From: CAKUFA01 sp963627465
GTDB taxonomy: Bacteria > Bacillota > Clostridia > Christensenellales > Aristaeellaceae
NCBI GenBank assembly: GCA_963627465.1
Contig: CAVGBO010000002.1
Location: 7,133-71,132, forward strand
DNA length: 64,000 nucleotides
Direction of reading: 5' to 3'
The notes below the pieces were generated by a model. The model did not search any database. It worked only from the letters and a program-made list of their open reading frames with translations, and was not told the DNA's origin. The translations under genes and the position numbers were made by a program. Positions within the stretch are counted from its first letter, which is position 1, and every line of letters begins with the position of its first letter. Of the stretch, positions 1-8,275 are shown one piece after another.

Positions 1-1
1 T

Positions 2-296
2 TTATGTGCCAGTGATGCGACTACTTTCCAGAGGTGGAGTGCTGATACAACATCCGAAGGAACGACTTGGAGTCTTTCTTGGGGCACTTGCAACCTTTCT
101 TCCGATAAGAAGGCTGCTGTAAAGATCTATCACGCCCCCGGCGTATATGCGAGTCATACCTAATTACTACCAAAACAAGTCGACCGCATCTCACAGTTAC
201 CTCTCTGCTTATGCCAATGGGCAAACAGTCTATGTCGCTGGGAAAAAACACAGTGGCACTGGTTCACTCTATATTTCCGCTTCCTTCAATCCCTGA
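2..296 (+). pseudogene. 3' end of a secreted-type protein gene, split by a frameshift
   Basis: The gene enters the window from the left. The frame starting at base 2 reads as plausible protein (for example KKAAVKIYHAPGVYASHT) until a TAA at 161-163. The next frame then continues with equally protein-like sequence (NYYQNKSTASHSYLSAYANG, ending ISASFNP) to a TGA at 294-296. Leaving out one T at about 161 joins the two parts smoothly. This is either a real frameshift in a decayed gene or a one-base assembly error. The family is not recognised; the Ser/Thr/Tyr-rich tail resembles a secreted protein. The missing N-terminus prevents assignment. Confidence 0.5.
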
Positions 297-310
297 AGCC
301 CGACCAAGTG

Positions 311-343
311 CTGTGCTCATTCTCCTAGGGGGAATGAGCACAG
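311..343 (+). terminator. Perfect 12-bp hairpin after the truncated gene
   Basis: Bases 311-322 (CTGTGCTCATTC) pair perfectly with 332-343, and the stem can be extended inward by three more pairs. It lies just after the stop at 296 and just before the ribosome binding site of the next gene. It is not followed by a good T tract, so termination is likely but not certain. Confidence 0.5.
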
Positions 344-366
344 CTTTGAAAGGAAAGAATGCAATA

Positions 367-1725
367 ATGAAGAAATGGCTTTGTTTTTTTCTTAGTGTAA
401 TACTATGCCTTTTCTCATCAGCCGCCTCTTGCGAGGCATTAGTCATGTACTTCGGAACGTTTTCCAGTGGTAATGTCGGCTTGCAAGAATTTCTGGCTGA
501 CAATCCTGATATTACGCTATCTTGTCCTGATGTCTATTATTTTCCAGCTTCTGCTTTTGTTACGGCTCTGTTGACCCACGAATTTCAATGTGATTTGTTC
601 TTTGAAGGGACAAGTTCAGCCGATTGGCCTACCTTAATGGGAAAAGGTTACTGTCTGGATCTTTCAGGAAGCACGGTGCTAACTGCCGCCGTTCAACGTA
701 TGCATCCAAGCATTGCTTCTGAAGCAATGGTGGATGGTCACTTATACGCAATTCCAACAAGCATCTACTTTAGACATTGCCATATTATAGAGGAAACCTG
801 GCTCAATGCCGGCTATACCATGGATGACGTTCCTCAAACCTTTCCGGAATTCCTTGATTTCTTGTCTGCATGGTGTGATCGTATCGAGGAGAATCCTGAG
901 GCAAACATTGTTGCTCTCAGCGGTTGGGGGGATGATAGTTTTTCTTCTGCCACCTATATTGCCAATCTTGCAAAAATCCTCATCAACGAAGTCATCATGC
1001 AATACCAGTACGCCGATGAAAAACTTTCTTTCAATACTTCTGAAATCATTGTCTTACTGAATCGGTGCACAACCATCGGAAAACGCCTATACCAATTAGA
1101 ATCAAAGCATTATCATTCCGCATTGTTTGAGGAATCAGCAGGCATCCTTTGGCCCGAGAAAGCTTCTTCCGTCGTCTTTTTCCGGTTAAATGATAAACAG
1201 CCTAAATTGATTGATGCCACCCTGAGCATGTGGGCGGTCAACGCTTCCTCCTCTCATGCAGCAAAGGCAGTGGAACTTTTGGAAAAAGCCGCAACCGTGA
1301 TGGACAATCCGTCTGCATATGACGACCTTTTCCTGTATCAGGATGCACAGCCTCGCCTTGACCCGGATTATGAAAAGAACCTTGCCCATTGGACAGCCGA
1401 AAAGGAAAATGCTGCTTCACTGCTGCAAAACGAGAATCTAGATGCCGATGCCAGAGAAGATTTAGAGAAAGAAATTCAAAAATATCAAGACTGCATTGAT
1501 TTTACGGAAGCCCATAAATGGCTTGTCACCCCTGAACAGTTGGAAGACTACAAAGCAACGGTTGATTACTTGTATTTCCCGCCTATTAACATCTTCCATC
1601 AATCCTCTGAAGGATACGAGGCACTGGATGATCTCTACAAACAATACGGCTACGGCAAACTAACAGCGGAACAATTCGTACAACGGCTTGATCAAATTGC
1701 CACCATGATGTATCTAGAGGAATAA
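367..1725 (+). CDS. Secreted extracellular solute-binding-like protein
   Basis: A 452-aa protein that begins with a typical signal peptide (MKKWLCFFLSVILCLFSSAA). The start at 367 is chosen because GAAAGGAAAG sits about 9 nt upstream and the signal peptide begins there; the longer upstream reading at 211 has no ribosome binding site and runs through the hairpin at 311-343. Length and features such as a DGHLYAIPTSIY segment suggest a family 1 solute-binding fold, normally the extracellular partner of an ABC sugar or peptide importer, but no permease or ATPase lies beside it. A helical, charged segment (about residues 330-400) is rich in Glu and Lys. The gene is visibly AT-richer than the genes after 2.8 kb, which suggests a different origin. 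Substrate unknown. Confidence 0.6.
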   Translation: MKKWLCFFLSVILCLFSSAASCEALVMYFGTFSSGNVGLQEFLADNPDITLSCPDVYYFPASAFVTALLTHEFQCDLFFEGTSSADWPTLMGKGYCLDLSGSTVLTAAVQRMHPSIASEAMVDGHLYAIPTSIYFRHCHIIEETWLNAGYTMDDVPQTFPEFLDFLSAWCDRIEENPEANIVALSGWGDDSFSSATYIANLAKILINEVIMQYQYADEKLSFNTSEIIVLLNRCTTIGKRLYQLESKHYHSALFEESAGILWPEKASSVVFFRLNDKQPKLIDATLSMWAVNASSSHAAKAVELLEKAATVMDNPSAYDDLFLYQDAQPRLDPDYEKNLAHWTAEKENAASLLQNENLDADAREDLEKEIQKYQDCIDFTEAHKWLVTPEQLEDYKATVDYLYFPPINIFHQSSEGYEALDDLYKQYGYGKLTAEQFVQRLDQIATMMYLEE

Positions 1726-1755
1726 TCCAAACAATGATTGAAGGAGAACATGAAC

Positions 1756-2695
1756 ATGAAACGGATGCTTTGCGTACTTATTTCCCTGCTTCTTGTATGG
1801 CTGCAACTGCCCTGCTGCTATGCGGACAGTCAAGATGCCGCTGCCGAAAGTGCTCTGTCTTGGTTAATGGGCTTGTATGACTATGCCATGCCTCAGGACG
1901 TTGTCACATTCGCCCAAACCAATTTTCAGCCTTTGACTGTTGACACGGAGGAAATTGTTGTTTCCATCCAAGAAATCTTGTACGACGGTGTATGGATGTT
2001 CACTGCTGTCACAGCGAATCCATCCTCCGATGATGTGATCATCATTCCGTTTGAAGCGGAGGTCAATGACCTGATTGCCGGCGGCTATGGTGAAAACCTT
2101 CGTGAGGATTCCCGAACCTTCCTGGAAGCAGCCCAGNNNNNNNNNNGCAGCCCAGGAAGACCAAAAGGATTTGCTGCTTGTCTCCATCATGCCAGCCGAA
2201 TATGAACAAGCAGATTTCTACTTTCTCGATCACCGGCAGGATGCAGGTGCCCAGTCAACCCTGTTCAGCGGTGCGCCGGTAACGCTGGAGGGTGAGGAGA
2301 TCACCATCCACATTGCCGTTGAAACAACCAGGATTTCCTACACCACCGGCGAAACGCTCTCAGAATCCCACAATGAATATCCCGTCACCATCAAGAATCT
2401 GGGCATACGCAGCACGAAGGAATATTTTCCGGCTACCGAGGACACTCCCTTTGAAAAGCTACTCCTTGTGCAAACCGAATTAGCAACTTACGCGAGACCT
2501 TCCTGGAAGGAACTTGCAGCAGACACTGCTGCGCCGGAGTATGTGCTCATCGATGAGGATGGAAATCCATATCCCACTGTTATTCCCCAGGATGCCACCT
2601 CCTGTTCGCTGGACGTTTTGCCCGATACCGTGTATGTCCAGTTTACCGAAGAAACAGGTGAAACTTTCACCGCCATGTTTACAGCAGCTCCATAA
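1756..2695 (+). CDS. Secreted hypothetical protein interrupted by an assembly gap
   Basis: The start at 1756 has AAGGAG at 1741-1746 with 9-nt spacing and a clear signal peptide (MKRMLCVLISLLLVWLQLP). The gene is cut by ten Ns at 2137-2146. The same nine bases GCAGCCCAG occur directly on both sides of the Ns. Treating them as one copy, that is removing 19 bases, puts the left part (ending FLEAAQ) in frame with the right part (EDQKDLLLVSIMPAEYEQAD), giving one protein of about 306 aa. The C-terminal part is acidic and beta-rich with no recognised domain. It follows the solute-binding-like gene by 30 nt and probably forms an operon with it. The annotation as two broken reading frames would be an artefact. 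Confidence 0.65.
2137..2146. other. Assembly gap (10 N) flanked by a 9-bp duplication
   Basis: Ten Ns separate two copies of GCAGCCCAG (2128-2136 and 2147-2155). This is what a scaffolder leaves when overlapping contig ends are joined but not merged. Removing one copy and the Ns restores a single reading frame. Confidence 0.85.
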
Positions 2696-2728
2696 AAACT
2701 TAGTCTCTCGTAACATTGCCATATCCTA

Positions 2729-2779
2729 TTGACAGATACCCCCTGGTGGTATATGATATGCATACCCCCTGGGGGTAAT
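2729..2779 (+). promoter_or_regulatory. csoR-copA promoter with two CsoR-type operators
   Basis: TTGACA at 2729-2734 and TATGAT at 2752-2757 with a 17-bp spacer form a near-consensus promoter. A GC-rich palindrome ATACCCCCTGGTGGTAT (2736-2752) fills the spacer, and a better copy, ATACCCCCTGGGGGTAAT (2762-2779), covers the likely transcription start. These match the known CsoR operator form, G/C-rich dyads flanked by TA. Repressor bound at either would block RNA polymerase, so the operon should autorepress and open with Cu(I). Confidence 0.85.
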
Positions 2780-2802
2780 TTATGTTTAAAGGAGGGTTTC
2801 GG

Positions 2803-3114
2803 ATGGCAGAGGAATGCAAGTGCTGCTGTTGCCAGCACAAGGAAAAAATCCGTCCGGAAGAGGAATATAAGGATCTGATTCATCGACTGAACCGCATTGA
2901 AGGTCAGGTGCGGGGCATCCGTGGCATGGTGGAAAAGAACGCCTACTGCACAGACATTATGGTGCAGGTAGCAGCAGTGAATGCCGCCCTGAACGCCTTT
3001 AACCGGGAGCTGCTGGCCACCCACATCCGCACCTGCGTGGCGGAGGATATCCGTCAAGGCAAGGATGAAGTCGTTGATGACTTGATTGCAACGCTGCAAA
3101 AGCTGATGAAATAA
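2803..3114 (+). CDS. csoR: CsoR-family copper-sensing transcriptional repressor
   Basis: A 103-aa all-helical repressor. The start at 2803 is favoured over 2782 because AAAGGAGGG lies at 2788-2796, 6 nt upstream. The DNA-contacting helix region RLNRIEGQVRGIRGM is typical of the family. The Cu(I) ligand set Cys-His-Cys is visible as NAYC, then THIRTC, so it is the copper-sensing branch rather than FrmR (formaldehyde) or RcnR (nickel/cobalt). An unusual N-terminal cluster CKCCCCQHK adds five Cys that could hold additional metal. It sits directly behind its two operators and 15 nt ahead of copA, so it controls copper export and itself. Confidence 0.92.
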   Translation: MAEECKCCCCQHKEKIRPEEEYKDLIHRLNRIEGQVRGIRGMVEKNAYCTDIMVQVAAVNAALNAFNRELLATHIRTCVAEDIRQGKDEVVDDLIATLQKLMK

Positions 3115-3129
3115 AGAAGGGAGAACTTT

Positions 3130-5622
3130 ATGCGGCAATTTCATGTAACGGGTATGAGCTGCGCCGCCTGCAGCGCCCGTGTGGAAAAGGCTGTATCCAA
3201 GGTAGACGGGGTTACCGCCTGCTCCGTCAGTTTATTGACCAATGCCATGGGCGTAGATGGCACCGCTTCCGATGAGGCCATTATTCACGCAGTGGAAGAG
3301 GCTGGCTATGGTGCCTCCGTCAAGGGCGCCGCCGCTGCTTCCGTCGCACCCAGCGAAGATGCGTTGGCAGACAAGGAAACCCCTGTGCTCAAGCGTCGGC
3401 TCATTTTGTCCATTGGGTTTCTTCTGCTGCTGATGTACATTTCTATGGGGCACGTCATGTGGCACTGGCCTATGCCCGGCATTCTGAATAAGAATCCTAT
3501 GGGCATGGCCATTACCGAGCTGCTGCTGACCATCATCATCATGGTCATCAACAAGAAATTCTTCATCAGCGGCTTTAAGGGGCTTATTCACCGTGCGCCG
3601 AACATGGACACCCTGGTGGCACTGGGTTCTTCCGCATCCTTCCTGTACAGCCTGGCACTTCTGTACCAGATGACGGTGGATACGGAAAACGCCATGCAGC
3701 TGCTCCACGGCATGTACTTTGAATCTGCCGCCATGATTTTGGCACTGATCACCGTAGGCAAAACCTTGGAAGCCCACAGCAAGGGCAAAACCACCGATGC
3801 CCTTCGCAGCCTGATGAACCTTGCCCCGAAAACGGCCACCCTTGTGCGCAACGGTACAGAAGTAACCGTGCCCATCGAGCAGGTACAGCAGGGGGATATC
3901 TTCGTTGTGCGCCCCGGCGAAAGCATCCCGGTGGATGGTGTCATTCTGGAAGGCAGCACTGCCGTGAACGAATCCGCCCTGACCGGCGAAAGCATTCCTG
4001 CGGACAAGGTGCAGGGAGACAGCGTATCTGCCGCAACCATCAACCAGTCCGGCTTTATCCGCTGCCGTGCTACCCGTGTAGGCGAGGATACCACCCTGTC
4101 CCAGATCATCCGCATGGTCAGTGATGCAGCCGCCACCAAAGCCCCCATTGCCAAGGTGGCGGACAAGGTTTCCGGCGTGTTCGTACCGGTGGTGATGACC
4201 ATTGCCGCCGTTACCACCATTGTGTGGCTGCTGTGCGGGCAGACCTTCGGCTACGCCTTGGCACGGGGTATCAGCGTGCTGGTCATCTCCTGCCCCTGTG
4301 CCTTAGGACTGGCCACGCCCGTCGCCATTATGGTCGGCAACGGCAAGGGTGCCAAGAACGGCATTCTCTTTAAGACTGCCGTTGCCTTGGAGGAAACCGG
4401 CAAAACCCAGATTGTTGCTCTGGATAAAACCGGCACCATCACCAGCGGCGAACCCCGTGTAACGGATTTGATTCCTGCTGAAGGCTCCGAGCAAGATCTG
4501 CTTCATCTGGCTGTTTCGTTGGAAGCTCTCAGTGAGCATCCCCTTGCCAAGGCCATTGTGCTGGCCGCCAAGGAGAAAGGCGTTGAAGCAGCAACCGTTT
4601 CCGACTTTCATGCTCTGCCCGGTAATGGCTTGACCGCCACGCTGGATGGCAAGGTACTGCTGGGCGGCAGTGTGAAATTCATCAGTGAACAGGTGCAGGT
4701 TCCCGACACGTTGATGGACAAAGCCCGTGCCTTGGCAGCTCAGGGTAAAACGCCCCTGCTCTTCGCCGAAGGGAATCAAGTAGCCGGCATGATTGCCGTG
4801 GCAGACACCATCAAGGAAGACAGTGCCCAGGCAGTGCAGGAGCTCAAGAACATGGGCATCCGTGTGGTGATGCTTACCGGCGACAATGAGCGTACCGCTC
4901 AAGCCGTCGGTGCCCAGGCCGGGGTGGATGAGGTGATTGCCGGGGTGCTGCCTGACGGCAAGGAAGCCATCATCCGCCAGCTGAAGGAACATGGACGTGT
5001 CACCATGGTGGGCGACGGCATTAACGATGCCCCTGCCCTGACCCGGGCAGACATTGGCATGGCCATTGGCGCAGGCACGGACATTGCTATTGATGCTGCG
5101 GACGTGGTGCTGATGAACAGCCGCCTCAGCGATGTGCCGGCTGCCATTCGCCTGAGCCGTGCCACCCTGCGCAACATTCATGAGAACCTGTTCTGGGCAT
5201 TTATCTACAATACGCTGGGCATTCCCTTGGCAGCCGGCGTATTCATTCCCCTGCTGGGCTGGGAGCTGAACCCCATGTTCGGTGCAGCTGCCATGAGCCT
5301 GTCCAGCTTCTGTGTGGTCTCCAACGCCTTGCGGCTCAATCTGTTTGACATCCGCAATGCGAAAAGGGATAAAAAAATTCAGCCGATTGACATCGGCACC
5401 ATTGTGAAGGAGGAACAAACCATGGAAAAGACGCTGAAGGTAGAAGGTATGATGTGCGGCCACTGCGAGGCTCACGTAAAGCAAGCATTGGAAGCCATTC
5501 CTCAGGTGGATGCCGCCGTTGCCAGCCACACAGCCGGCACGGTGAAGGTCACCCTGAACGCCCCGGTTGACGATGCCGTGCTTGTCAAGGCTGTGCAGGA
5601 CGCCGGATACAAGGTCGTCTGA
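3130..5622 (+). CDS. copA: Cu(I)-exporting P1B-type ATPase with fused C-terminal CopZ domain
   Basis: An 830-aa pump that uses ATP to move Cu(I) out across the cytoplasmic membrane. In order: an N-terminal heavy-metal domain (GMSCAAC, Cys11/Cys14), membrane helices, the TGES actuator loop, the intramembrane metal site CPC (388-390), the phosphorylation motif DKTGT (Asp432), SEHPLA and GDGINDAP. After the last transmembrane helices, residues 765-830 form a second heavy-metal domain (GMMCGHC) like free CopZ chaperones. AAGGAGG at 5407-5413 lies 8 nt before the ATG of that domain at 5422, inside the open reading frame, so free CopZ may also be made. Ribosome binding site AGAAGGGA precedes the start. 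Co-transcribed with csoR. Confidence 0.95.
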   Translation: MRQFHVTGMSCAACSARVEKAVSKVDGVTACSVSLLTNAMGVDGTASDEAIIHAVEEAGYGASVKGAAAASVAPSEDALADKETPVLKRRLILSIGFLLLLMYISMGHVMWHWPMPGILNKNPMGMAITELLLTIIIMVINKKFFISGFKGLIHRAPNMDTLVALGSSASFLYSLALLYQMTVDTENAMQLLHGMYFESAAMILALITVGKTLEAHSKGKTTDALRSLMNLAPKTATLVRNGTEVTVPIEQVQQGDIFVVRPGESIPVDGVILEGSTAVNESALTGESIPADKVQGDSVSAATINQSGFIRCRATRVGEDTTLSQIIRMVSDAAATKAPIAKVADKVSGVFVPVVMTIAAVTTIVWLLCGQTFGYALARGISVLVISCPCALGLATPVAIMVGNGKGAKNGILFKTAVALEETGKTQIVALDKTGTITSGEPRVTDLIPAEGSEQDLLHLAVSLEALSEHPLAKAIVLAAKEKGVEAATVSDFHALPGNGLTATLDGKVLLGGSVKFISEQVQVPDTLMDKARALAAQGKTPLLFAEGNQVAGMIAVADTIKEDSAQAVQELKNMGIRVVMLTGDNERTAQAVGAQAGVDEVIAGVLPDGKEAIIRQLKEHGRVTMVGDGINDAPALTRADIGMAIGAGTDIAIDAADVVLMNSRLSDVPAAIRLSRATLRNIHENLFWAFIYNTLGIPLAAGVFIPLLGWELNPMFGAAAMSLSSFCVVSNALRLNLFDIRNAKRDKKIQPIDIGTIVKEEQTMEKTLKVEGMMCGHCEAHVKQALEAIPQVDAAVASHTAGTVKVTLNAPVDDAVLVKAVQDAGYKVV
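5407..5424 (+). promoter_or_regulatory. Internal ribosome binding site and ATG for a free CopZ chaperone
   Basis: AAGGAGG at 5407-5413 and ATG at 5422 have ideal spacing, in the copA frame, exactly at the boundary of the C-terminal heavy-metal domain. Initiation here would give a 66-aa CopZ-like protein (5422-5622) besides the fusion. Confidence 0.6.
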
Positions 5623-5640
5623 TTGTCAGGCATTTCAAAA

Positions 5641-5675
5641 GCAGTGAAGGCCGGCATGGTCTTCGCTGCTTTTTT
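5641..5675 (+). terminator. Terminator of the csoR-copA operon
   Basis: GCAGTGAAG (5641-5649) pairs with CTTCGCTGC (5661-5669) with one G-U pair, followed by TTTTTT. Confidence 0.8.
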
Positions 5676-5681
5676 GATTCT

Positions 5682-6043
5682 GCGTACGTCCTTATCGATG
5701 TGCTGCCTGTACAGGATGTGTTCAGTCTTCTGCTGTATAGCTATTCGCCAAGACCGGCGATGATGTGTGGGGAAACGCCACACAGACCAATGATGCCATT
5801 GTGCTGACCGTCAGGGATAACGGTATCGGTATCAGTGCCGAAAACCTGCCCCATGTTTTTGAACGTTTCTTCCGTGCAGATGCCGCCCGTGACTGCAGCA
5901 GTACCGGGCGGGGCTTGTCCATCGTGCAGTGGATTACAAGCCTCCACGGTGGCACGATTCAAGCCGAAAGTCAGCTGCATCAGGGAACAACCTTTACCGT
6001 GACACTGCCCAAACATGGAGCTTCCTCTGTTCATTCAAAATAA
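5682..6043 (+). pseudogene. Remnant of a sensor histidine kinase (ATPase domain)
   Basis: From about 5740 one frame encodes the C-terminal half of a HATPase domain: G1 box VRDNGIGIS, F box FERFFRAD and a G2-like box GRGLSIVQ, ending at 6043. The frame is closed upstream by TAG at 5738. A different frame just before it (5682-5760) reads QDVFSLLLYSYSP, resembling a decayed N box (usually NLLxNAxxYSP). No sensor, dimerisation domain or response regulator is present. It looks like the tail of a lost two-component kinase next to the copper genes; a copper-sensing role for the ancestor is only a guess. Confidence 0.75.
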
Positions 6044-6138
6044 AAATTCTTTGTAAGCCTTTCCTCTATTCTGTGCAAGGCGGAATAAGAAAAAGCTCGC
6101 AAAGCCATTGCCCTGCAAGCTATTATCGATAATAAAAT

Positions 6139-6180
6139 GGGGAATGCAAAAGATTCATTCGTCTTTCGCATCCCCGTTTT
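6139..6180. terminator. Bidirectional terminator between the kinase remnant and uraA
   Basis: GGGGAATGCAAAAGA (6139-6153) pairs with TCTTTCGCATCCCC (6162-6175) with small imperfections. T-rich runs lie on both outer sides, so it can serve uraA on the minus strand and anything arriving on the plus strand. Confidence 0.7.
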
Positions 6181-6182
6181 TC

Positions 6183-7511
6183 TTAGACCTTGAAGTTTAC
6201 GGAAGTATCGCCCAGATCGTTGGTGCCGAATTCGTAGTCATTGCCGGGCAGCACAGCGTTGAGCAGAATGCCCACCAATGCGGCTACCGCCAGACCGGAC
6301 AGGCTGATCTGCACGCCGCAGACGGTGAAGGCAATAGCACCAGCGCTGGAGAAGTTAATGCCCAGTGCCAGAGACATGATCAAAGCGGCAATAATCACAT
6401 TCCGGCTCTTGGTGAAGTCCACCTGATTTTCCACCACGTTACGCACGCCCACAGCAGAGATCATACCGTACAGAATCAGACTGACGCCGCCGATGGTAGC
6501 CGTCGGCATGCAGGAAATCAAAGCGGCAAACTTGGGAGAAAAGGAGAAGATAACCGCCAAGCCGGCAGCGATGCGCACCACACGAGGATCGTACACCTTG
6601 GTCAGTGCCAGCACGCCGGTATTCTCGCCGTAGGTGGTGTTGGCAGGAGCACCGAACAGTGCCGCCATACTGGTGGCCAGGCCGTCACCCAGCAGGGAGC
6701 GATGCAGACCGGGGTCTGCAATGAAGTTCTTTTCAACCGTGGAGGAAATGGCGCACATATCGCCAATGTGCTCCACCATGGTAGCCAGGGCAATGGGCAC
6801 CATCATGGCAATGGAGGAAACAACCAGAGATCCATCCGCATTGCCCACCAGAGAAAACACCGTATCGCTCATCTGGAAAGGCAGACCGATCCAGGCAGCA
6901 TCCTTCAGTGCCTGCACCTTTGCAGGATCCAGCTGACCGAAGACGGCCGCTGCCGCATAGGAGATCACCACACCCAGCAGGATGGGGATGATCTTGACCA
7001 TGCCCTTGCCCCAGATGTTGCAGACAACCACCACCGCTACGGCCAGAATGGCGATCCACCAGTTGCTCGTACAGTTATCAATGGCACTGTTAGCCAAGGT
7101 AATGCCGATGCAGATAATGATGGGTCCCGTAACAATGGGCGGGAAGAAGCGCATGACCTTCTTAGCACCGAAGGCCTTAAAGAGGATGGACAAAATCACA
7201 TACAGCAGACCTGCACATGCCACGCCGATGCCTGCGTAGGGAATCCAGTTAGCACCCGTGCCGCTGTTTTCTACCAGCTCCCGCACGGAGAAGTATCCTC
7301 CAAGGAACGCAAAGGAAGAGCCCAGGAATGCCGGCACCTTCCGCTTGGTCAGCAGATGAAACAGCAGGGTGCCCAGGCCTGCAAACAGCAGCGTTGCGCT
7401 GACGCTCAGGCCAGTCAGGGCAGGCACCAGCACCGTGGCACCAAACATGGCGAACATGTGCTGAAAACCGAGGAGTGCCATTTTCCCGGGGGAAAGCTTC
7501 TCATTGTTCAT
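6183..7511 (-). CDS. uraA: Uracil:proton symporter (NCS2 family)
   Basis: A 442-aa polytopic membrane protein of the nucleobase-ascorbate transporter family, the usual length for UraA/PyrP. It starts with MNNEKLSPGKMALLGFQHMF, where the QHMFAMFGATVLVP segment is typical of bacterial uracil permeases. Conserved substrate-site regions (ATMVEHIGDMCAIS and NTTYGENTGV) are intact. It lies 68 nt downstream of pyrR in the same orientation and is controlled by the same PyrR-sensitive leader, so uracil uptake drops when UMP is abundant. The pyr biosynthetic genes are not in this window. Confidence 0.92.
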   Translation of the reverse strand: MNNEKLSPGKMALLGFQHMFAMFGATVLVPALTGLSVSATLLFAGLGTLLFHLLTKRKVPAFLGSSFAFLGGYFSVRELVENSGTGANWIPYAGIGVACAGLLYVILSILFKAFGAKKVMRFFPPIVTGPIIICIGITLANSAIDNCTSNWWIAILAVAVVVVCNIWGKGMVKIIPILLGVVISYAAAAVFGQLDPAKVQALKDAAWIGLPFQMSDTVFSLVGNADGSLVVSSIAMMVPIALATMVEHIGDMCAISSTVEKNFIADPGLHRSLLGDGLATSMAALFGAPANTTYGENTGVLALTKVYDPRVVRIAAGLAVIFSFSPKFAALISCMPTATIGGVSLILYGMISAVGVRNVVENQVDFTKSRNVIIAALIMSLALGINFSSAGAIAFTVCGVQISLSGLAVAALVGILLNAVLPGNDYEFGTNDLGDTSVNFKV

Positions 7512-7579
7512 TGACGATACTCCCTTTCTTTAACTCCAAACCATCTATGACTCCGGCTGCTCTGCCGGTCATCATCCGC

Positions 7580-8128
7580 TTATTGTGCGCCGTAGAGGGC
7601 AGCACCGTCGCCACCGTCGATTTCCGTCACCTGCACGCCAATTCTTTCCGACTGGGCAGTAGGCACATTCTTGCCAATAAAGTCTGCCCGGATGGGAAGT
7701 TCCCGGTGTCCCCGGTCAATCAGCACCGCCAGGCGAATCTTTGCAGGGCGACCCTGATCCATCACAGCGTCCATGGCTGCGCGAACGGTACGACCGGTGT
7801 AAATCACGTCGTCCACCAGCACGACGGTCTTTCCGTTCACATCCACCGGCAGCTTGGAGTCACTGACCTTGGGCTGATCGTACAGCTTGCTTAGATCATC
7901 CCGATACATGGTGATGTCCAGCTCGCCAACAGGCACCTTCACGCCTTCCGTTTTTTCAATAATCTCGCTCAGTCGGTTTGCCAGCGGCACGCCTCTGCGG
8001 CGGATGCCCACCAGCACCACCTGTTCCAGGGGCATAAGCCGTTCCATCATTTCATGCGCCATCCGGGTCAGTGTACGCTGCATGGTTTCTCCGTCCATGA
8101 GCTGCGCCTTCGGAATACCACTTGCCAT
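7580..8128 (-). CDS. pyrR: PyrR: pyr operon RNA-binding attenuation protein / uracil phosphoribosyltransferase
   Basis: A 182-aa protein of normal PyrR length. The PRPP-binding signature VVLVDDVIYTGRTVRAAMDA is complete, and the RRG-containing segment VGIRRRGVPLA is characteristic. The start at 8128 is preceded by GGAAAGGAG; a longer upstream reading would run through the attenuator and is rejected. PyrR binds nascent pyr mRNA when UMP is high, freeing the downstream terminator. Its own leader carries a matching binding site and terminator, so the pyrR-uraA operon is autoregulated. Confidence 0.95.
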   Translation of the reverse strand: MASGIPKAQLMDGETMQRTLTRMAHEMMERLMPLEQVVLVGIRRRGVPLANRLSEIIEKTEGVKVPVGELDITMYRDDLSKLYDQPKVSDSKLPVDVNGKTVVLVDDVIYTGRTVRAAMDAVMDQGRPAKIRLAVLIDRGHRELPIRADFIGKNVPTAQSERIGVQVTEIDGGDGAALYGAQ

Positions 8129-8158
8129 ATTTTGCTCCTTTCCTGTACATCGTCGTAC

Positions 8159-8192
8159 AAAAAAAGCCTCTCCCTGTTTGGCAGGAAGAGGC
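8159..8192 (-). terminator. PyrR-controlled attenuator terminator
   Basis: On the minus strand GCCTCTTCCTG pairs with CAGGGAGAGGC and is followed by seven Ts, about 30 nt before pyrR. Confidence 0.88.
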
Positions 8193-8220
8193 GCATGCTC
8201 ATCAAAAGGGTTTCTCGCGC

Positions 8221-8245
8221 ACCTTGCCAGCCTCACAGGACTGTT
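8221..8245 (-). ncRNA. PyrR-binding leader RNA element
   Basis: The minus-strand transcript contains ACAGTCCTGTGAGGCT followed by GGCAAGG, matching the known anti-antiterminator core bound by PyrR (AGUCCNGNGAGGCU). It lies between the promoter (8276-8304) and the terminator (8159-8192), the standard order for a pyr attenuator. Confidence 0.85.
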
Positions 8246-8275
8246 CTTAAAGGTCTTGCTTGTTAACCGCAGAGG

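Noticed and set aside
211..366. N-terminal extension of the solute-binding-like protein from 211
   Set aside because: It runs through a perfect hairpin and overlaps the upstream gene tail; the signal peptide and ribosome site place the start at 367.
4303..5529. 408-aa reading antisense to copA
   Set aside because: Shadow of a strongly conserved ATPase.
6108..7514. 468-aa reading antisense to uraA
   Set aside because: Pure shadow of the transporter; His/Gln-rich, no start signal.
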